A stretch of 64,000 bases of DNA from Pseudomonas sp. 30_B (GTDB lineage: Bacteria > Pseudomonadota > Gammaproteobacteria > Pseudomonadales > Pseudomonadaceae): assembly GCF_017491605.1 (NCBI RefSeq), contig NZ_JAFGYY010000007.1, positions 186,001 through 250,000 on the forward strand, in the 5' to 3' direction. The notes below the pieces were generated by a model that was not told the origin of the DNA, did not search any database, and saw only the letters and a list, made by a program, of their open reading frames with translations. The translations under genes and the position numbers were made by a program. Shown here one piece after another: positions 32,182 to 41,570 of this stretch; the first letter of the stretch is position 1, and each line of letters opens with the position of its first letter.

Positions 32182-33723
32182 ATGAACCCAACCCGCTCGC
32201 GCCACGCGCCCCTGGCCGAAGTCTATGACCTGGCTGTCGTCGGCGGCGGCATCAATGGCGTGGGGATCGCGGCGGACGCCGCCGGGCGTGGCCTGTCGGT
32301 GTTCCTTTGCGAACAGCATGACCTCGCCAGCCATACCTCCTCCGCCAGCAGCAAGCTGATCCACGGCGGCCTGCGCTACCTCGAACATCACGAATTCCGC
32401 CTGGTGCGCGAAGCCCTGGCCGAGCGCGAAGTGCTGCTGGCGAAGGCGCCGCATATCGTCCACCCGCTGCGTTTCGTCCTCCCGCACCGCCCGCACCTGC
32501 GCCCGGCCTGGATGATCCGCGCCGGGCTGTTCCTCTACGACCACCTCGGCAAGCGCGAGAAGCTGCCGGGTTCGCGCGGTCTGCGCTTTGGTCCGGAAAG
32601 CCCGCTGAAGACCGAGATCACCCGCGGTTTCGAATATTCCGACTGTGCCGTCGACGACGCCCGCCTGGTGGTACTCAACGCCATGAGCGCCCGCGAGCAC
32701 GGCGCGCACATCCACCCGCGCACCCGCTGCGTCAGCGCACGGCGCAGCAAGGGCCTGTGGCACCTGCACCTGGAACGCAAGGACGGCAGCCTCTATTCGG
32801 TCCGCGCCCGTTGCCTGGTCAACGCCGCCGGCCCCTGGGTCGACCGCTTCCTGCGCGAGGAACTGCGCCAGAAACCGCCCTACGGCATCCGCCTGATCCA
32901 GGGCAGCCATCTGATCGTGCCGCGCCTGTACGAGGGCGAGCATGCCTACATCCTGCAGAACGAAGACCGCCGCATCGTCTTTGCCATTCCCTACCTGCAG
33001 CGCTTCACCCTGATCGGCACCACCGACCGCGAATACCAGGGCGACCCGGCGCAAATCCGCATCAGCGAGGAAGAAACCGATTACCTGTTGAACGTCGTCA
33101 ATGCCCACTTCAAGCGCCAGCTCGGCCGCGCGGACATCCTGCGCAGCTTCTCCGGAGTACGCCCGCTGTGCGACGACGAATCCGACGATCCTTCCGCCGT
33201 CACCCGCGACTACACCCTGGCGCTGGACAACACGCCCGGCGAAGCCCCGCTGCTCTCGGTGTTCGGCGGCAAGCTGACCACCTACCGCAAGCTCGCCGAA
33301 GCCGCGCTGGAACAACTGGCGCCCCACTTCGTCGGCGTCATGGGCCCACGCTGGACCGCCAGCGCCCCGCTGCCCGGCGGCGAAGCGATGGTCAGCGTCG
33401 AGGACCTCGCCGTGCAGTTGATGGAACACCTGCGCCAGCTCGACCCGGCCCTCGCCCGGCGTTGGGCCAGCACCTACGGCAGCCGCGTGTGGAAACTGCT
33501 GGACGGCGCCGCCAACCTCAGCGAACTGGGCGAACACCTGGGCGGCGGGCTCTACGCCCGCGAAGTGGAATACCTGTGCCGCGAAGAGTGGGCGCGCGAC
33601 GCCGAAGACATCCTCTGGCGGCGCACCAAGCTCGGCCTGTTCCTCACGGCCCGGCAGCAGGAGCGGCTGGAGCAGTTCCTGCACAGCGAAAGCCCGCTGG
33701 AACCGAGCACGCAGGTGGCCTGA
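32182..33723 (+). CDS. glpD: Glycerol-3-phosphate dehydrogenase, aerobic, FAD-dependent
   Basis: GlpD oxidises glycerol-3-phosphate to DHAP at the inner-membrane face and passes electrons to quinone. The 513-residue product has the FAD-binding VVGGGINGVGIAADAAGRG near residue 16, SSKLIHGGLRYLE, and the C-terminal DAO domain. It is convergent with the RpiR gene, 12 bp apart. Confidence 0.97.
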   Translation: MNPTRSRHAPLAEVYDLAVVGGGINGVGIAADAAGRGLSVFLCEQHDLASHTSSASSKLIHGGLRYLEHHEFRLVREALAEREVLLAKAPHIVHPLRFVLPHRPHLRPAWMIRAGLFLYDHLGKREKLPGSRGLRFGPESPLKTEITRGFEYSDCAVDDARLVVLNAMSAREHGAHIHPRTRCVSARRSKGLWHLHLERKDGSLYSVRARCLVNAAGPWVDRFLREELRQKPPYGIRLIQGSHLIVPRLYEGEHAYILQNEDRRIVFAIPYLQRFTLIGTTDREYQGDPAQIRISEEETDYLLNVVNAHFKRQLGRADILRSFSGVRPLCDDESDDPSAVTRDYTLALDNTPGEAPLLSVFGGKLTTYRKLAEAALEQLAPHFVGVMGPRWTASAPLPGGEAMVSVEDLAVQLMEHLRQLDPALARRWASTYGSRVWKLLDGAANLSELGEHLGGGLYAREVEYLCREEWARDAEDILWRRTKLGLFLTARQQERLEQFLHSESPLEPSTQVA

Positions 33724-33735
33724 TAGCCCGTCGCC

Positions 33736-34638
33736 TCAGAGCGACGCGTTCAGCTCGCTGATCAGCTCTTCGCGCTGGCGCAGCGACTCCAGCGCGCTTT
33801 CCCCCAACCGCCCCGCCACTTCGCTGAGCAGCCCCTGCGCCAGCAGCATGAAGGCGCACATGCTGTTGCTGTAGAACAGGCTGTGGTTCGGCACGTAGAA
33901 ACTATGGCGCGCCACCTTCGCCAGCGGTGAGCTGGACGAATCGGTCAGGGCCACCACTTCGATGCCATGGCGCGCGGCGACTTCCGCCGTGGCCAGCACA
34001 CTGGGCGTATAGGGGAAGCAACTGGCGACCACCAGCACATCGCCGGCATCCAGTTGCGCCAGGGCATCGGCCACACCCTGGCGACTTGCGTCCAGCGCGG
34101 CCACGTCCTGGCGCAACATGCCCAGGCCGTAGGACATGAACAGCGCCAGCGAGGTGAACTGGCGCATGCCGTGGATGCGAACGCGGCGGGCGCTGGCCAG
34201 CAGTTCCACCACGCGGGCGAAGACTTCCGGCTCGACCTGCTCGATCATCCCGGCGATGTTGGTGCTTTCCTGCCGGCCCAGGCGGGTCAGGCGCGACAGC
34301 GTGGTGTCCGCCGGGGTCAGCAGCAGGCGCGAAGCCTGGTCGCTGTAGAAGCTCTTGCCTTCGGTCAGCTCGCGGCGGAACACGTCCTGGAACTTGCTGA
34401 AGCCGCCGTAGCCCAGGCGCTGGGCCAGGCGCGACAGCGTCGAGGCATTCACCCCGAGCTGTTCGGCCAGTTCGCTGATGGAGGACACCGCGGTACGCTG
34501 CGGCGCCTCGATCAGCGCCGCCAGCACCCGCCGCGAGCTGCCGCCCAGGGAGATGTCCGTCTCGCCTCGCTCGATAGCCTCCAGCAGCTGCTTGAGGGCT
34601 CCCAGGTTATCGGGCAGTGCGGCGGGCGCTTGGGTCAT
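33736..34638 (-). CDS. RpiR/MurR-family transcriptional regulator
   Basis: The 300-residue regulator has an N-terminal HTH_6 domain (SSISELAEQLGVNASTLSRLAQRLGYGGFSKFQDVFRREL, about 50-95) and a C-terminal SIS sugar-phosphate-isomerase fold (SARRVRIHGMRQFTSLA, LVVASCFPYTPSVLATAEVAARHGIEVVALTDSSSSPLA). The start at MTQAPAALPDN overlaps the upstream stop (ATGA). It is the last gene of a five-gene minus-strand run (glnH-like, glnP-like, glnQ-like, C45 hydrolase, regulator), and probably controls that locus and the divergent aminotransferase. Confidence 0.9.
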   Translation of the reverse strand: MTQAPAALPDNLGALKQLLEAIERGETDISLGGSSRRVLAALIEAPQRTAVSSISELAEQLGVNASTLSRLAQRLGYGGFSKFQDVFRRELTEGKSFYSDQASRLLLTPADTTLSRLTRLGRQESTNIAGMIEQVEPEVFARVVELLASARRVRIHGMRQFTSLALFMSYGLGMLRQDVAALDASRQGVADALAQLDAGDVLVVASCFPYTPSVLATAEVAARHGIEVVALTDSSSSPLAKVARHSFYVPNHSLFYSNSMCAFMLLAQGLLSEVAGRLGESALESLRQREELISELNASL

Positions 34639-35693
34639 CGGGCAGGTCCGTTGGCGGATGAAGGGCGGATACTGCCGGCGGCCTCGACGTGCTGGACGTC
34701 CGGCTGGCAGTAGACGCGCCATTCTACCGAGTTCGCCCCGATGCGAAATACGGCGGTGGCCAGGGTATTTTCCTCGTCCGGATCGTCCGCCGCGCGACGG
34801 TAGATCGGCAGCTCGGCATCGGCACCGTCGCGCAAGATCGACAGCGCACGCGCCTCGTCGAGCGTCCCGCCCGCATCGCCGAGCAACACATCGACGCGTC
34901 GCTGGCGACTGTCGGAGCTGCCGGTGATGCGCTGGCCGAAGGCGTCCAGGCCGGCATCCAGCAGATGGTTGGAGTGCCCGCTGGGGCGCCTGACCTTGCG
35001 CACCATGACGCCGGATGAACAGGCTTCGACGCTCAGCAGATGACCTGAGCCGACCTGCCCGAGGGCATGGTGGAAGGCTCCGGCGCGACCTGCGCGGGAC
35101 AACACTTCGACGGCCTCGTCCAGGCTGGCGCAATCCAGCACCGCACGGGCCAGCACCTGACGCGGCAGGCCGGTCGGGATGCTGCTCGGGCGGATATTGT
35201 TCACCGTGCTGACCAGCCCGGCGGCATTCACCGCGAAGGTGTGGCCGGGAATGGAGCCCGGATAGACGAAGCTGGTGAAGGCCATGCCCTGCTCGGGCGT
35301 TGCCTGCAGCACGCCACAGGCGCCATCGAGGGACGGCAGGCCGTCCTCGTTGTGGGCGATCAGCCAGCCGTCGGCGGTAGGACCGAACACCGTGGTGCAG
35401 CCATCCACGCTTTGCGGGCGGACGAAATCGCCCCGGCAGTTCCACAGGAAGACTTCCTCGACCGGCAATTCCAGGCCGTCGGCCAGACCACGGATTTCCT
35501 CCCAGATGCGCGGGAAGTCCGCCTCAACCTGCGCCTGCATGGCCTGCGCCACATCGGAGCCGGCCAGGGCCGCCAGGCTCTGCCACAAGGGCAGCGGGCG
35601 CAGGCGCTGCTGCACCGCGTCGCGGCCGAAGCGGCCCAGGCCCAGGCCGATGTCGTAGGGGCTGCCGCCCAGATTCAGGGGTTGAAGGATCAT
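34635..35693 (-). CDS. C45-family N-terminal-nucleophile hydrolase/acyltransferase
   Basis: The 352-residue product belongs to the acyl-CoA:6-APA acyltransferase/penicillin-V-acylase-like group, self-processed to a chain starting with Cys. The predicted cleavage is between Gly98 and Cys99 in SVDGCTTVFG, followed by WLIAHNEDGLPSL and VNAAGLVSTVNN. No signal peptide is seen, so it acts in the cytosol on an imported N-acyl or amide substrate. It shares stop/start with the RpiR gene and starts 9 bp after the glnQ-like stop, so it is cotranscribed with the uptake genes. The substrate is unknown. Confidence 0.87.
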   Translation of the reverse strand: MILQPLNLGGSPYDIGLGLGRFGRDAVQQRLRPLPLWQSLAALAGSDVAQAMQAQVEADFPRIWEEIRGLADGLELPVEEVFLWNCRGDFVRPQSVDGCTTVFGPTADGWLIAHNEDGLPSLDGACGVLQATPEQGMAFTSFVYPGSIPGHTFAVNAAGLVSTVNNIRPSSIPTGLPRQVLARAVLDCASLDEAVEVLSRAGRAGAFHHALGQVGSGHLLSVEACSSGVMVRKVRRPSGHSNHLLDAGLDAFGQRITGSSDSRQRRVDVLLGDAGGTLDEARALSILRDGADAELPIYRRAADDPDEENTLATAVFRIGANSVEWRVYCQPDVQHVEAAGSIRPSSANGPAR

Positions 35694-35702
35694 CGGCGCA
35701 CC

Positions 35703-36421
<719 letters not shown>

Positions 36422-36425
<4 letters not shown>

Positions 36426-37078
36426 AGGATCTTCAGCCTCGATTCCATGCGCCGCAGCACGTAGCTCAATACCAGGGTGATGATCAGGTAGATCACCGCC
36501 ACCGCCGACCAGATTTCCATCGCGCGGAAGTTGCCGGCGATCACCTCCTGGCCCTGGCGGGTCAGTTCGGCGACGCCGATGACGATGAACAGCGAGGTGT
36601 CCTTGATGCTGACGATCCACTGGTTGCCCAGCGCCGGAATCATCCGACGGAAGGCCAGCGGCGCGATCACGTAGCGCAGCGTGTCGCGCCCGGACAGCCC
36701 CAGCGCCAGCCCCGCCTCGCGGAAGCCCTTGTTCACCGAGAGCAGCGCGCCGCGGGTGATCTCGGCGATGTAGGCCCCGGAGTTGATCATGATGGTGACC
36801 ACCGCCGCACTGAACGGATCGATGCGCACCGGGATCATCAGCGGCAAGGCGAAGTAGATGAACATCACCTGGACCATGATCGGCGTGCCACGGATCAGCT
36901 CGACGAACAGCAGCGCCAGGCGGCTGCCGATGAAGCCGCCGTAGGCGCGGCCGACACCGGCCACCAGGCCGATCACCGCGCCGCCGATCAGGCCGAGGAT
37001 GGATATCCACAGGGTCAGCCGGGCGCCCTCGAGCAGCACCGGCAACGCGTCCCAGATGGCGGACCATTGGAAATGCAT
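36422..37078 (-). CDS. glnP: Polar amino-acid ABC transporter permease, GlnP-like
   Basis: The 218-residue inner-membrane permease has the EAA loop [28 protein letters not shown] and [20 protein letters not shown]. It closely matches E. coli GlnP in length and motifs, including the ending [12 protein letters not shown] single permease gene implies a homodimer. It lies 16 bp after the binding-protein gene and overlaps the ATPase gene. Confidence 0.94.
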
Positions 37079-37094
37079 GGATGCCTACCTCGTC

Positions 37095-37838
37095 TTATTT
37101 CGGGTCGGTGCCGAACCACTTGCGGTAGATCTGCGCATAGGTGCCGTTCTCGCGCAGCTTCTTCAGCGCGGCGTTCACCGGCTCACGCAGTTCGCTGCCC
37201 TTGGGGAAACCGATGCCGTACTGCTGGGCCATCATCTGCTCGCCCACGGCCTTCACCTGGCCGTCGCCGGCGGTCTTGATGTAGTAGAGGACGTTGGGGG
37301 TGTCGTGCATGGCGGCATCGACGCGGCCGGTGCGCAGCTCCAGGTAGGCGTTGTCGACGTTGGGGAACTGGCGCAGGTCGCCGGCCTTCAGATTGGCCTT
37401 GGCGTAGTCCGCCGCCGAGGTGCCGCTCTTCACCGCCAGGCTCTTGCCGGCGATGTCCGCGGAGCTCTTGATGCTGTCGTTGTCGGCCTTGACCATCAGC
37501 AGGAAGCCGCTGTCGTAGTAGCCGTCGGAGAAATCGATGACCTGCTTGCGGTCTTCCTTGATGGTGATGCCGGCCAGGGCGGCATCGACGTTGCGGGTCT
37601 GCAGCGCGGGGATGATGCCGTTGAAGTCCATCGGCTTGAGCTGGTAGGTCACGCCCATTTCCTTGGCGATGGCTTCCCAGAGGTCGATGTCGAAGCCGAC
37701 GTACTTGTCGCCCTGCTTGAACTCGAAGGGAACGAAGGCGGTGTCGGTGGCGATCAGCAGTTCCTTGTCGGCGGCCATCGAATGAGTGGCGGCGAGCAGG
37801 GACAGCGCGGCGAACGAGGCTTGAAGCAGCTTTTTCAT
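37095..37838 (-). CDS. glnH: Periplasmic polar amino-acid-binding protein, GlnH-like
   Basis: The 247-residue product has a signal peptide ([23 protein letters not shown]) and an SBP_bac_3 fold. The segment [20 protein letters not shown] and [25 protein letters not shown] match E. coli GlnH nearly residue for residue. I start at MKKLL; the upstream in-frame ATG lacks a signal peptide. It is the first gene of the minus-strand operon. Confidence 0.93.
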   Translation of the reverse strand: MKKLLQASFAALSLLAATHSMAADKELLIATDTAFVPFEFKQGDKYVGFDIDLWEAIAKEMGVTYQLKPMDFNGIIPALQTRNVDAALAGITIKEDRKQVIDFSDGYYDSGFLLMVKADNDSIKSSADIAGKSLAVKSGTSAADYAKANLKAGDLRQFPNVDNAYLELRTGRVDAAMHDTPNVLYYIKTAGDGQVKAVGEQMMAQQYGIGFPKGSELREPVNAALKKLRENGTYAQIYRKWFGTDPK

Positions 37839-38193
37839 GCAGGACTTCCTCTTGCGGGACGGCGGGATGCGCCAGCCCTGAGGCCGGCGCGCATTAGCGG
37901 CAGTTCGATGCAACGGGCCAGGGCCCGGACTTTATTGTTTTAAGCGGCTAACCCAGATTCGGGGCTGCATGCACTTGAGTGCTTTCGTGCAAAATAAACA
38001 TGCAAATAAAATCATTGCAAGCATTTTTCGCTGACGTGCAAATCCGCCGAAACGACTTCAACTGCCCATTTCATGCGGATTAACGCTGAAACAGCGGGCC
38101 CCAGCGAACCAACCCCACCTTCCAGGTGCGCAAGAAAAATTTGCCAAGCGCAAAAATGCATTTAATATTTGCGCAAACTCCCTGGAGGTCACC
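37839..38193. promoter_or_regulatory. Divergent promoter region with GCGCAA/TGCAA motif array
   Basis: This 355-bp AT-rich spacer divides the glnHPQ-C45-RpiR operon from the aminotransferase. GCGCAA occurs at 38128, 38148 and 38171 (20 and 23 bp apart, about two turns of helix), the last within the palindrome TTTGCGCAAA at 38168-38177. TGCAA-type motifs occur at 37988, 38001, 38016 and 38037. The array is a candidate binding region for the local RpiR regulator (inference). Confidence 0.55.
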
Positions 38194-39522
38194 ATGAGCC
38201 ACGTCCTGCACCGCAGCCTCACCCAGTCCTACCCCACGGCCGTTCGCGGCGATGGCGCCTACCTGATCGACAGCGAGGGCCGCCGCTACCTCGACGCCAG
38301 CGGTGGCGCGGCGGTGTCCTGCCTGGGGCACAGCGATGCCGAGGTGATCGAGGCGGTGCGCCGGCAGATCGGCACCCTGGCCTATGCCCACACCTCCTTC
38401 TTCACCAGCCAGCCGATGGAAGAGCTGGCCGACTTCCTGATCGCCCGCGCCCCCGCCGGGATGCGCTCGGTGTACTTCGTCTCCGGTGGTTCGGAAGCGG
38501 TGGAGGCAGCACTCAAGCTGGCCCGCCAGTACTTCGTGGAGATCGGCCAGCCGCAGCGCACGCACCTGATCGCACGGCGCCAGAGCTACCACGGCAACAC
38601 CCTCGGCGCCCTGGCCACCGGCGGCAACGCCTGGCGGCGCCAGCAGTTCCAGCCGCTGTTGATCGACGTCAGCCACGTCAGCCCCTGCTACGCCTATCGC
38701 GGCCAGGCCGAGGGCGAAACACCGGAAGCCTACGGCGAACGCCTGGCCCGTGAACTGGAGACGGAAATCCTCAACCTGGGCGCGGACAAGGTCATGGCCT
38801 TCGTCGCCGAACCGGTGGTGGGCGCCACCCTCGGCGCGGTGACCGCCGTGCCGGGCTACTTCAAGCGCGTGCGGGAAATCTGCGACCGCTACGGCGTGCT
38901 GCTGATCCTCGATGAAGTGATGTGCGGGATGGGCCGCACCGGCACGCTGTTCGCCGCCGAACAGGAAGGTATCAGCGCCGACCTCATCACCATCGCCAAG
39001 GGCCTGGGCGCCGGCTACCAGCCGATTGGCGCGACCCTGGTCAGCCAGCGTATCCACGACGCCATTGCCCAAGGCTCGGGCTTCTTCCAGCACGGCCACA
39101 CCTACATCGGCCATGCCACGGCCTGCGCGGCCGCCCTGGCGGTGCAGAAGACCATCGAACAACGCGACCTCCTGCCGCGTGTGCGCGATCTCGGCGAGAA
39201 ACTGCAGCAACGCTTGCGCAGCGTGCTGGGCGAGCATCCGAACATCGGCGATATCCGTGGTCGTGGGTTGTTCCAGGGCCTGGAGCTGGTGGCCGACCGC
39301 GCCAGCAAAGCCCCCTTCCCCGCCGAGGCGAAACTGCACGCGCGGATCAAGAAGGCCGCCATGCAGGAGGGTTTGATGTGCTACCCCATGGGCGGCACCC
39401 TGGATGGCCGCAGCGGCGACCATATCCTCCTGGCCCCGCCCTTCATCCTCGAAGAGGCGCAGCTGGACGAACTGGTCGAGAAGCTGCAGCGCGCCATCGT
39501 AAAAGCCGTCGGCAGCCTCTGA
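38194..39522 (+). CDS. Class III PLP-dependent aminotransferase (omega-amino-acid type)
   Basis: The 442-residue enzyme has VSGGSEAVEAALKLARQ, D240-E241 in LLILDEVMCGMGRTG, and the PLP lysine K269 in ITIAKGLGAGYQP. This group moves the omega or alpha amino group of diamines and beta/gamma amino acids to pyruvate or 2-oxoglutarate. The preferred substrate cannot be read from sequence. An 11-bp gap to the next gene and the CTGGAGG site before the start suggest the two-gene unit is transcribed divergently from the uptake operon. Confidence 0.9.
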   Translation: MSHVLHRSLTQSYPTAVRGDGAYLIDSEGRRYLDASGGAAVSCLGHSDAEVIEAVRRQIGTLAYAHTSFFTSQPMEELADFLIARAPAGMRSVYFVSGGSEAVEAALKLARQYFVEIGQPQRTHLIARRQSYHGNTLGALATGGNAWRRQQFQPLLIDVSHVSPCYAYRGQAEGETPEAYGERLARELETEILNLGADKVMAFVAEPVVGATLGAVTAVPGYFKRVREICDRYGVLLILDEVMCGMGRTGTLFAAEQEGISADLITIAKGLGAGYQPIGATLVSQRIHDAIAQGSGFFQHGHTYIGHATACAAALAVQKTIEQRDLLPRVRDLGEKLQQRLRSVLGEHPNIGDIRGRGLFQGLELVADRASKAPFPAEAKLHARIKKAAMQEGLMCYPMGGTLDGRSGDHILLAPPFILEEAQLDELVEKLQRAIVKAVGSL

Positions 39523-39532
39523 GGGACTGAAC

Positions 39533-40096
39533 ATGAAGATCGATTCGCGCCTCACCCCGCTCACCGACGCGAACATGGACGATGAACAACGCCGCGTGCT
39601 CCAGGACATTCTCAGCGGCCCACGCGGCAACCTCGACGGCCCGTTCCTGGCCTGGGTGCACAGCCCCGGCCTTGCGGACAACGCGCAGAAACTCGGCGCC
39701 TTCTGTCGCTACGGCACACGCCTGGAGCTACGCCTGAGCGAACTGGCGATCCTGGTCACCGCCGCCTGGTGGCAATCCCAGGCGGAATGGCAGATCCACG
39801 AACCCATCGCGCGCCAGGCGGGCATCAGCGACGAGGTGATCGAAGCCCTGCGCACCAACCGGACGCCGGATTTCGAACGGGACGACGAACGCCTGATCCA
39901 TCGCCTGGGCCGCTCGCTGTACGAGACTCGACGTATCGACCCAAGCTTGTACGAGGAGGCGACGGCCTGCTTCGGCGAGGCAGGCCTGGTGGAGCTGGTG
40001 GGGATTTTCGGCTACTACGCGCTGGTCGCCATGACGCTCAATGCTTTTGCCGTACGGCGCGGCACCGAGACACCGCTGCCATTCAGCGAGCCCTGA
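39533..40096 (+). CDS. Carboxymuconolactone decarboxylase-family protein
   Basis: The 187-residue all-helical protein carries the CMD fold (LRLSELAILVTAAWWQSQAEWQIHEPIARQAGISDEVIEAL). The CxxC motif of AhpD-type peroxidase partners is absent and the EW-x2-H pattern of the lactone-decarboxylase side is present, so peroxidase function is unlikely. It is paired with the aminotransferase 10 bp upstream, hence probably acts on the same unknown compound. Confidence 0.82.
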   Translation: MKIDSRLTPLTDANMDDEQRRVLQDILSGPRGNLDGPFLAWVHSPGLADNAQKLGAFCRYGTRLELRLSELAILVTAAWWQSQAEWQIHEPIARQAGISDEVIEALRTNRTPDFERDDERLIHRLGRSLYETRRIDPSLYEEATACFGEAGLVELVGIFGYYALVAMTLNAFAVRRGTETPLPFSEP

Positions 40097-40102
40097 GGTT
40101 CT

Positions 40103-41188
40103 TCAGGCACGTTCGGCCAGAAGGGCCTCCAGCTCCGCGATGCGCGCCTGCAGGCGCTCGCGTTCGGCGCGCTCGGCGCTGATGTCTTCGAACACGCTGA
40201 TCAGGTGGTCGGGCATGCCGTCCTGGCGGCGGCGTTGCAGCGAGGTGCGCACGCGCACCCAGACGTACTCGCCGTCGCGCCGACGCACACGTTTTTCCAC
40301 CACGTAGCGGTCGAAACGGCCGGCCAGCAACTGGCGCAGCAGTTCGAGATTCTTGCCCAGGTCATCCGGGTGGGTGAGCTCCTGGAAGGTCATGGCGTAC
40401 AGCTCCAGCGGGCTGTAGCCGAGCAGTTCGCAGAGGCTGCCGTTGACCCGCTGCCAGCCGCCGTCCAGGCCGATGTAGGCCAGCGCACCCCAGGTCAGTT
40501 CGAAGATCGCGCGGAAGCGTTCCTCGCTGTTGCGCAGCGCTTCCTCGGTGATCATCCGCGCGGTGTTGTCCATGCTGATGCCGACCATCTTCACCGGCCG
40601 CCCCACGGCGTCCTGCACCACGGTGGCGCGGGAGGCGATCCAGCGCAGCGAGCCGTCGGGCTGGAAGATGCGGAAGTCGCACTCGCAGGTGCCGCCCTCG
40701 GCGATGCCGCGGTCGTACATGGCCTGCATCGCAGCGACGTCCTCCGGCGGCAGGTGGCGCCAGAAGTCCTTGTTGGAGGTGACCGGCCAGCCGTAGACCG
40801 CCTCGACGTTCGGCGAGTAGGTCACTTCGTCGGTGATCAGGTTCCATTCCCAGGTGACGATGCGCGCCCCTTCCTGGGCCAGCTTCATGCGCGCTTCGCT
40901 TTCCATGATCTCGGCGGTGTAGCGGCGGCGCAGGTCGGTCATCGGCAGTTCGATGGGCTCGGCCTGCTGCACGTCGCGCAGGGCTTCCTCGCCGTAGCGC
41001 AGCCAGATCCAGTTGACCTTGAGGAAGTCCGCCAGCTTGCGCAGGTTGTCGTAATCGATCTCGCCGCCCTTGGTCCACTTGTGCACCGCGGTACGCGAGA
41101 TGCCCAGGGCCGTGCCCACTGCCTGCAGGGTCAGCTTGTGGAGTTCGAGCAATTCCTTGAGACGGAAGGCGAAGCTGTTTTCCTGCAT
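40103..41188 (-). CDS. XRE-type HTH regulator with two PAS domains
   Basis: The 361-residue protein has an N-terminal Cro/C1 HTH (FRLKELLELHKLTLQAVGTALGISRTAVHKW, about 7-60), PAS 1 (about 105-215, WEWNLITDEVTYSPNVEAVYGW with PAC FRIFQPDGSLRWI), PAS 2 (about 225-340) and a C-terminal coiled coil (RAERERLQARIAELEALL). It is thus a one-component sensor-regulator. I start at MQENSFAF (41188); the 46 in-frame upstream residues run through the promoter palindrome. It lies between two catabolic loci, convergent with the CMD gene, so either could be its target. Confidence 0.85.
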   Translation of the reverse strand: MQENSFAFRLKELLELHKLTLQAVGTALGISRTAVHKWTKGGEIDYDNLRKLADFLKVNWIWLRYGEEALRDVQQAEPIELPMTDLRRRYTAEIMESEARMKLAQEGARIVTWEWNLITDEVTYSPNVEAVYGWPVTSNKDFWRHLPPEDVAAMQAMYDRGIAEGGTCECDFRIFQPDGSLRWIASRATVVQDAVGRPVKMVGISMDNTARMITEEALRNSEERFRAIFELTWGALAYIGLDGGWQRVNGSLCELLGYSPLELYAMTFQELTHPDDLGKNLELLRQLLAGRFDRYVVEKRVRRRDGEYVWVRVRTSLQRRRQDGMPDHLISVFEDISAERAERERLQARIAELEALLAERA

Positions 41189-41222
41189 GGAAGGCGTGGT
41201 CCCTGAAGGTCGTCGAGGACCG

Positions 41223-41241
41223 CAGTATACACAGCTGTAAA
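41223..41241 (-). promoter_or_regulatory. Palindrome in PAS-regulator promoter
   Basis: TACACAGCTGTAAA (core ACAGCTGT at 41231-41238) abuts a TATACT-like -10 at 41228-41223 on the minus strand, 35-50 bp before the start codon. It is probably an autoregulatory operator. Confidence 0.45.
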
Positions 41242-41324
41242 CTGATGGATAACAGAGGCGTGATGGTTGCGGATGGATAGGGCGTAGCCCGGTCGGGCGC
41301 TCTTTCTCAGCACCGTGCCGGAGC

Positions 41325-41375
41325 ATCCCCCTCTCCCCCAGCCCTATCCCTCCGGGAGAGGGTTAGGGTGAGGGG
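41325..41375. repeat. Partial copy of the inverted-repeat element
   Basis: CCCTCTCCCCCAGCC and CTCCGGGAGAGGGTTAGGGTGAGGG arms are joined with no core, as if the middle had been lost. Confidence 0.6.
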
Positions 41376-41380
41376 CTCTC

Positions 41381-41500
41381 GTAGGAGCGGACTCCGTCCG
41401 CGATCAGCCGGCAAGGCCAGTGTTGGGCGGGTTCGCGAGCAAGCTCGCTCCTACAGGTCTACGCCAGCGCTCTTCGTAGGAGCGAGCTTGCTCGCGAACC
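41381..41500. repeat. REP pair plus a single REP
   Basis: A pair at 41381-41454 (GTAGGAGCGGACTCCGTCCG ... GCGAGCAAGCTCGCTCCTAC) is followed by GTAGGAGCGAGCTTGCTCGC at 41476. With the partial element they fill most of the 382-bp spacer 41189-41570; no gene is seen. Confidence 0.8.
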
Positions 41501-41534
41501 GCACGGCACGAGGCCAATCGGGGACAAGGAACAA

Positions 41535-41563
41535 GGGCGTATGACGCTCGAGGTCATACGCCC
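41535..41563 (-). terminator. Hairpin after cntB
   Basis: GGGCGTATGAC / GTCATACGCCC, 8 bp past the stop; on the minus strand it is followed by TTGTTCCTTG, a weak U-tract. Confidence 0.55.
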
Positions 41564-41570
41564 TCACAGG

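Noticed and set aside
39533..40096. AhpD-type alkylhydroperoxidase
   Set aside because: CMD fold is present but the redox CxxC is absent.
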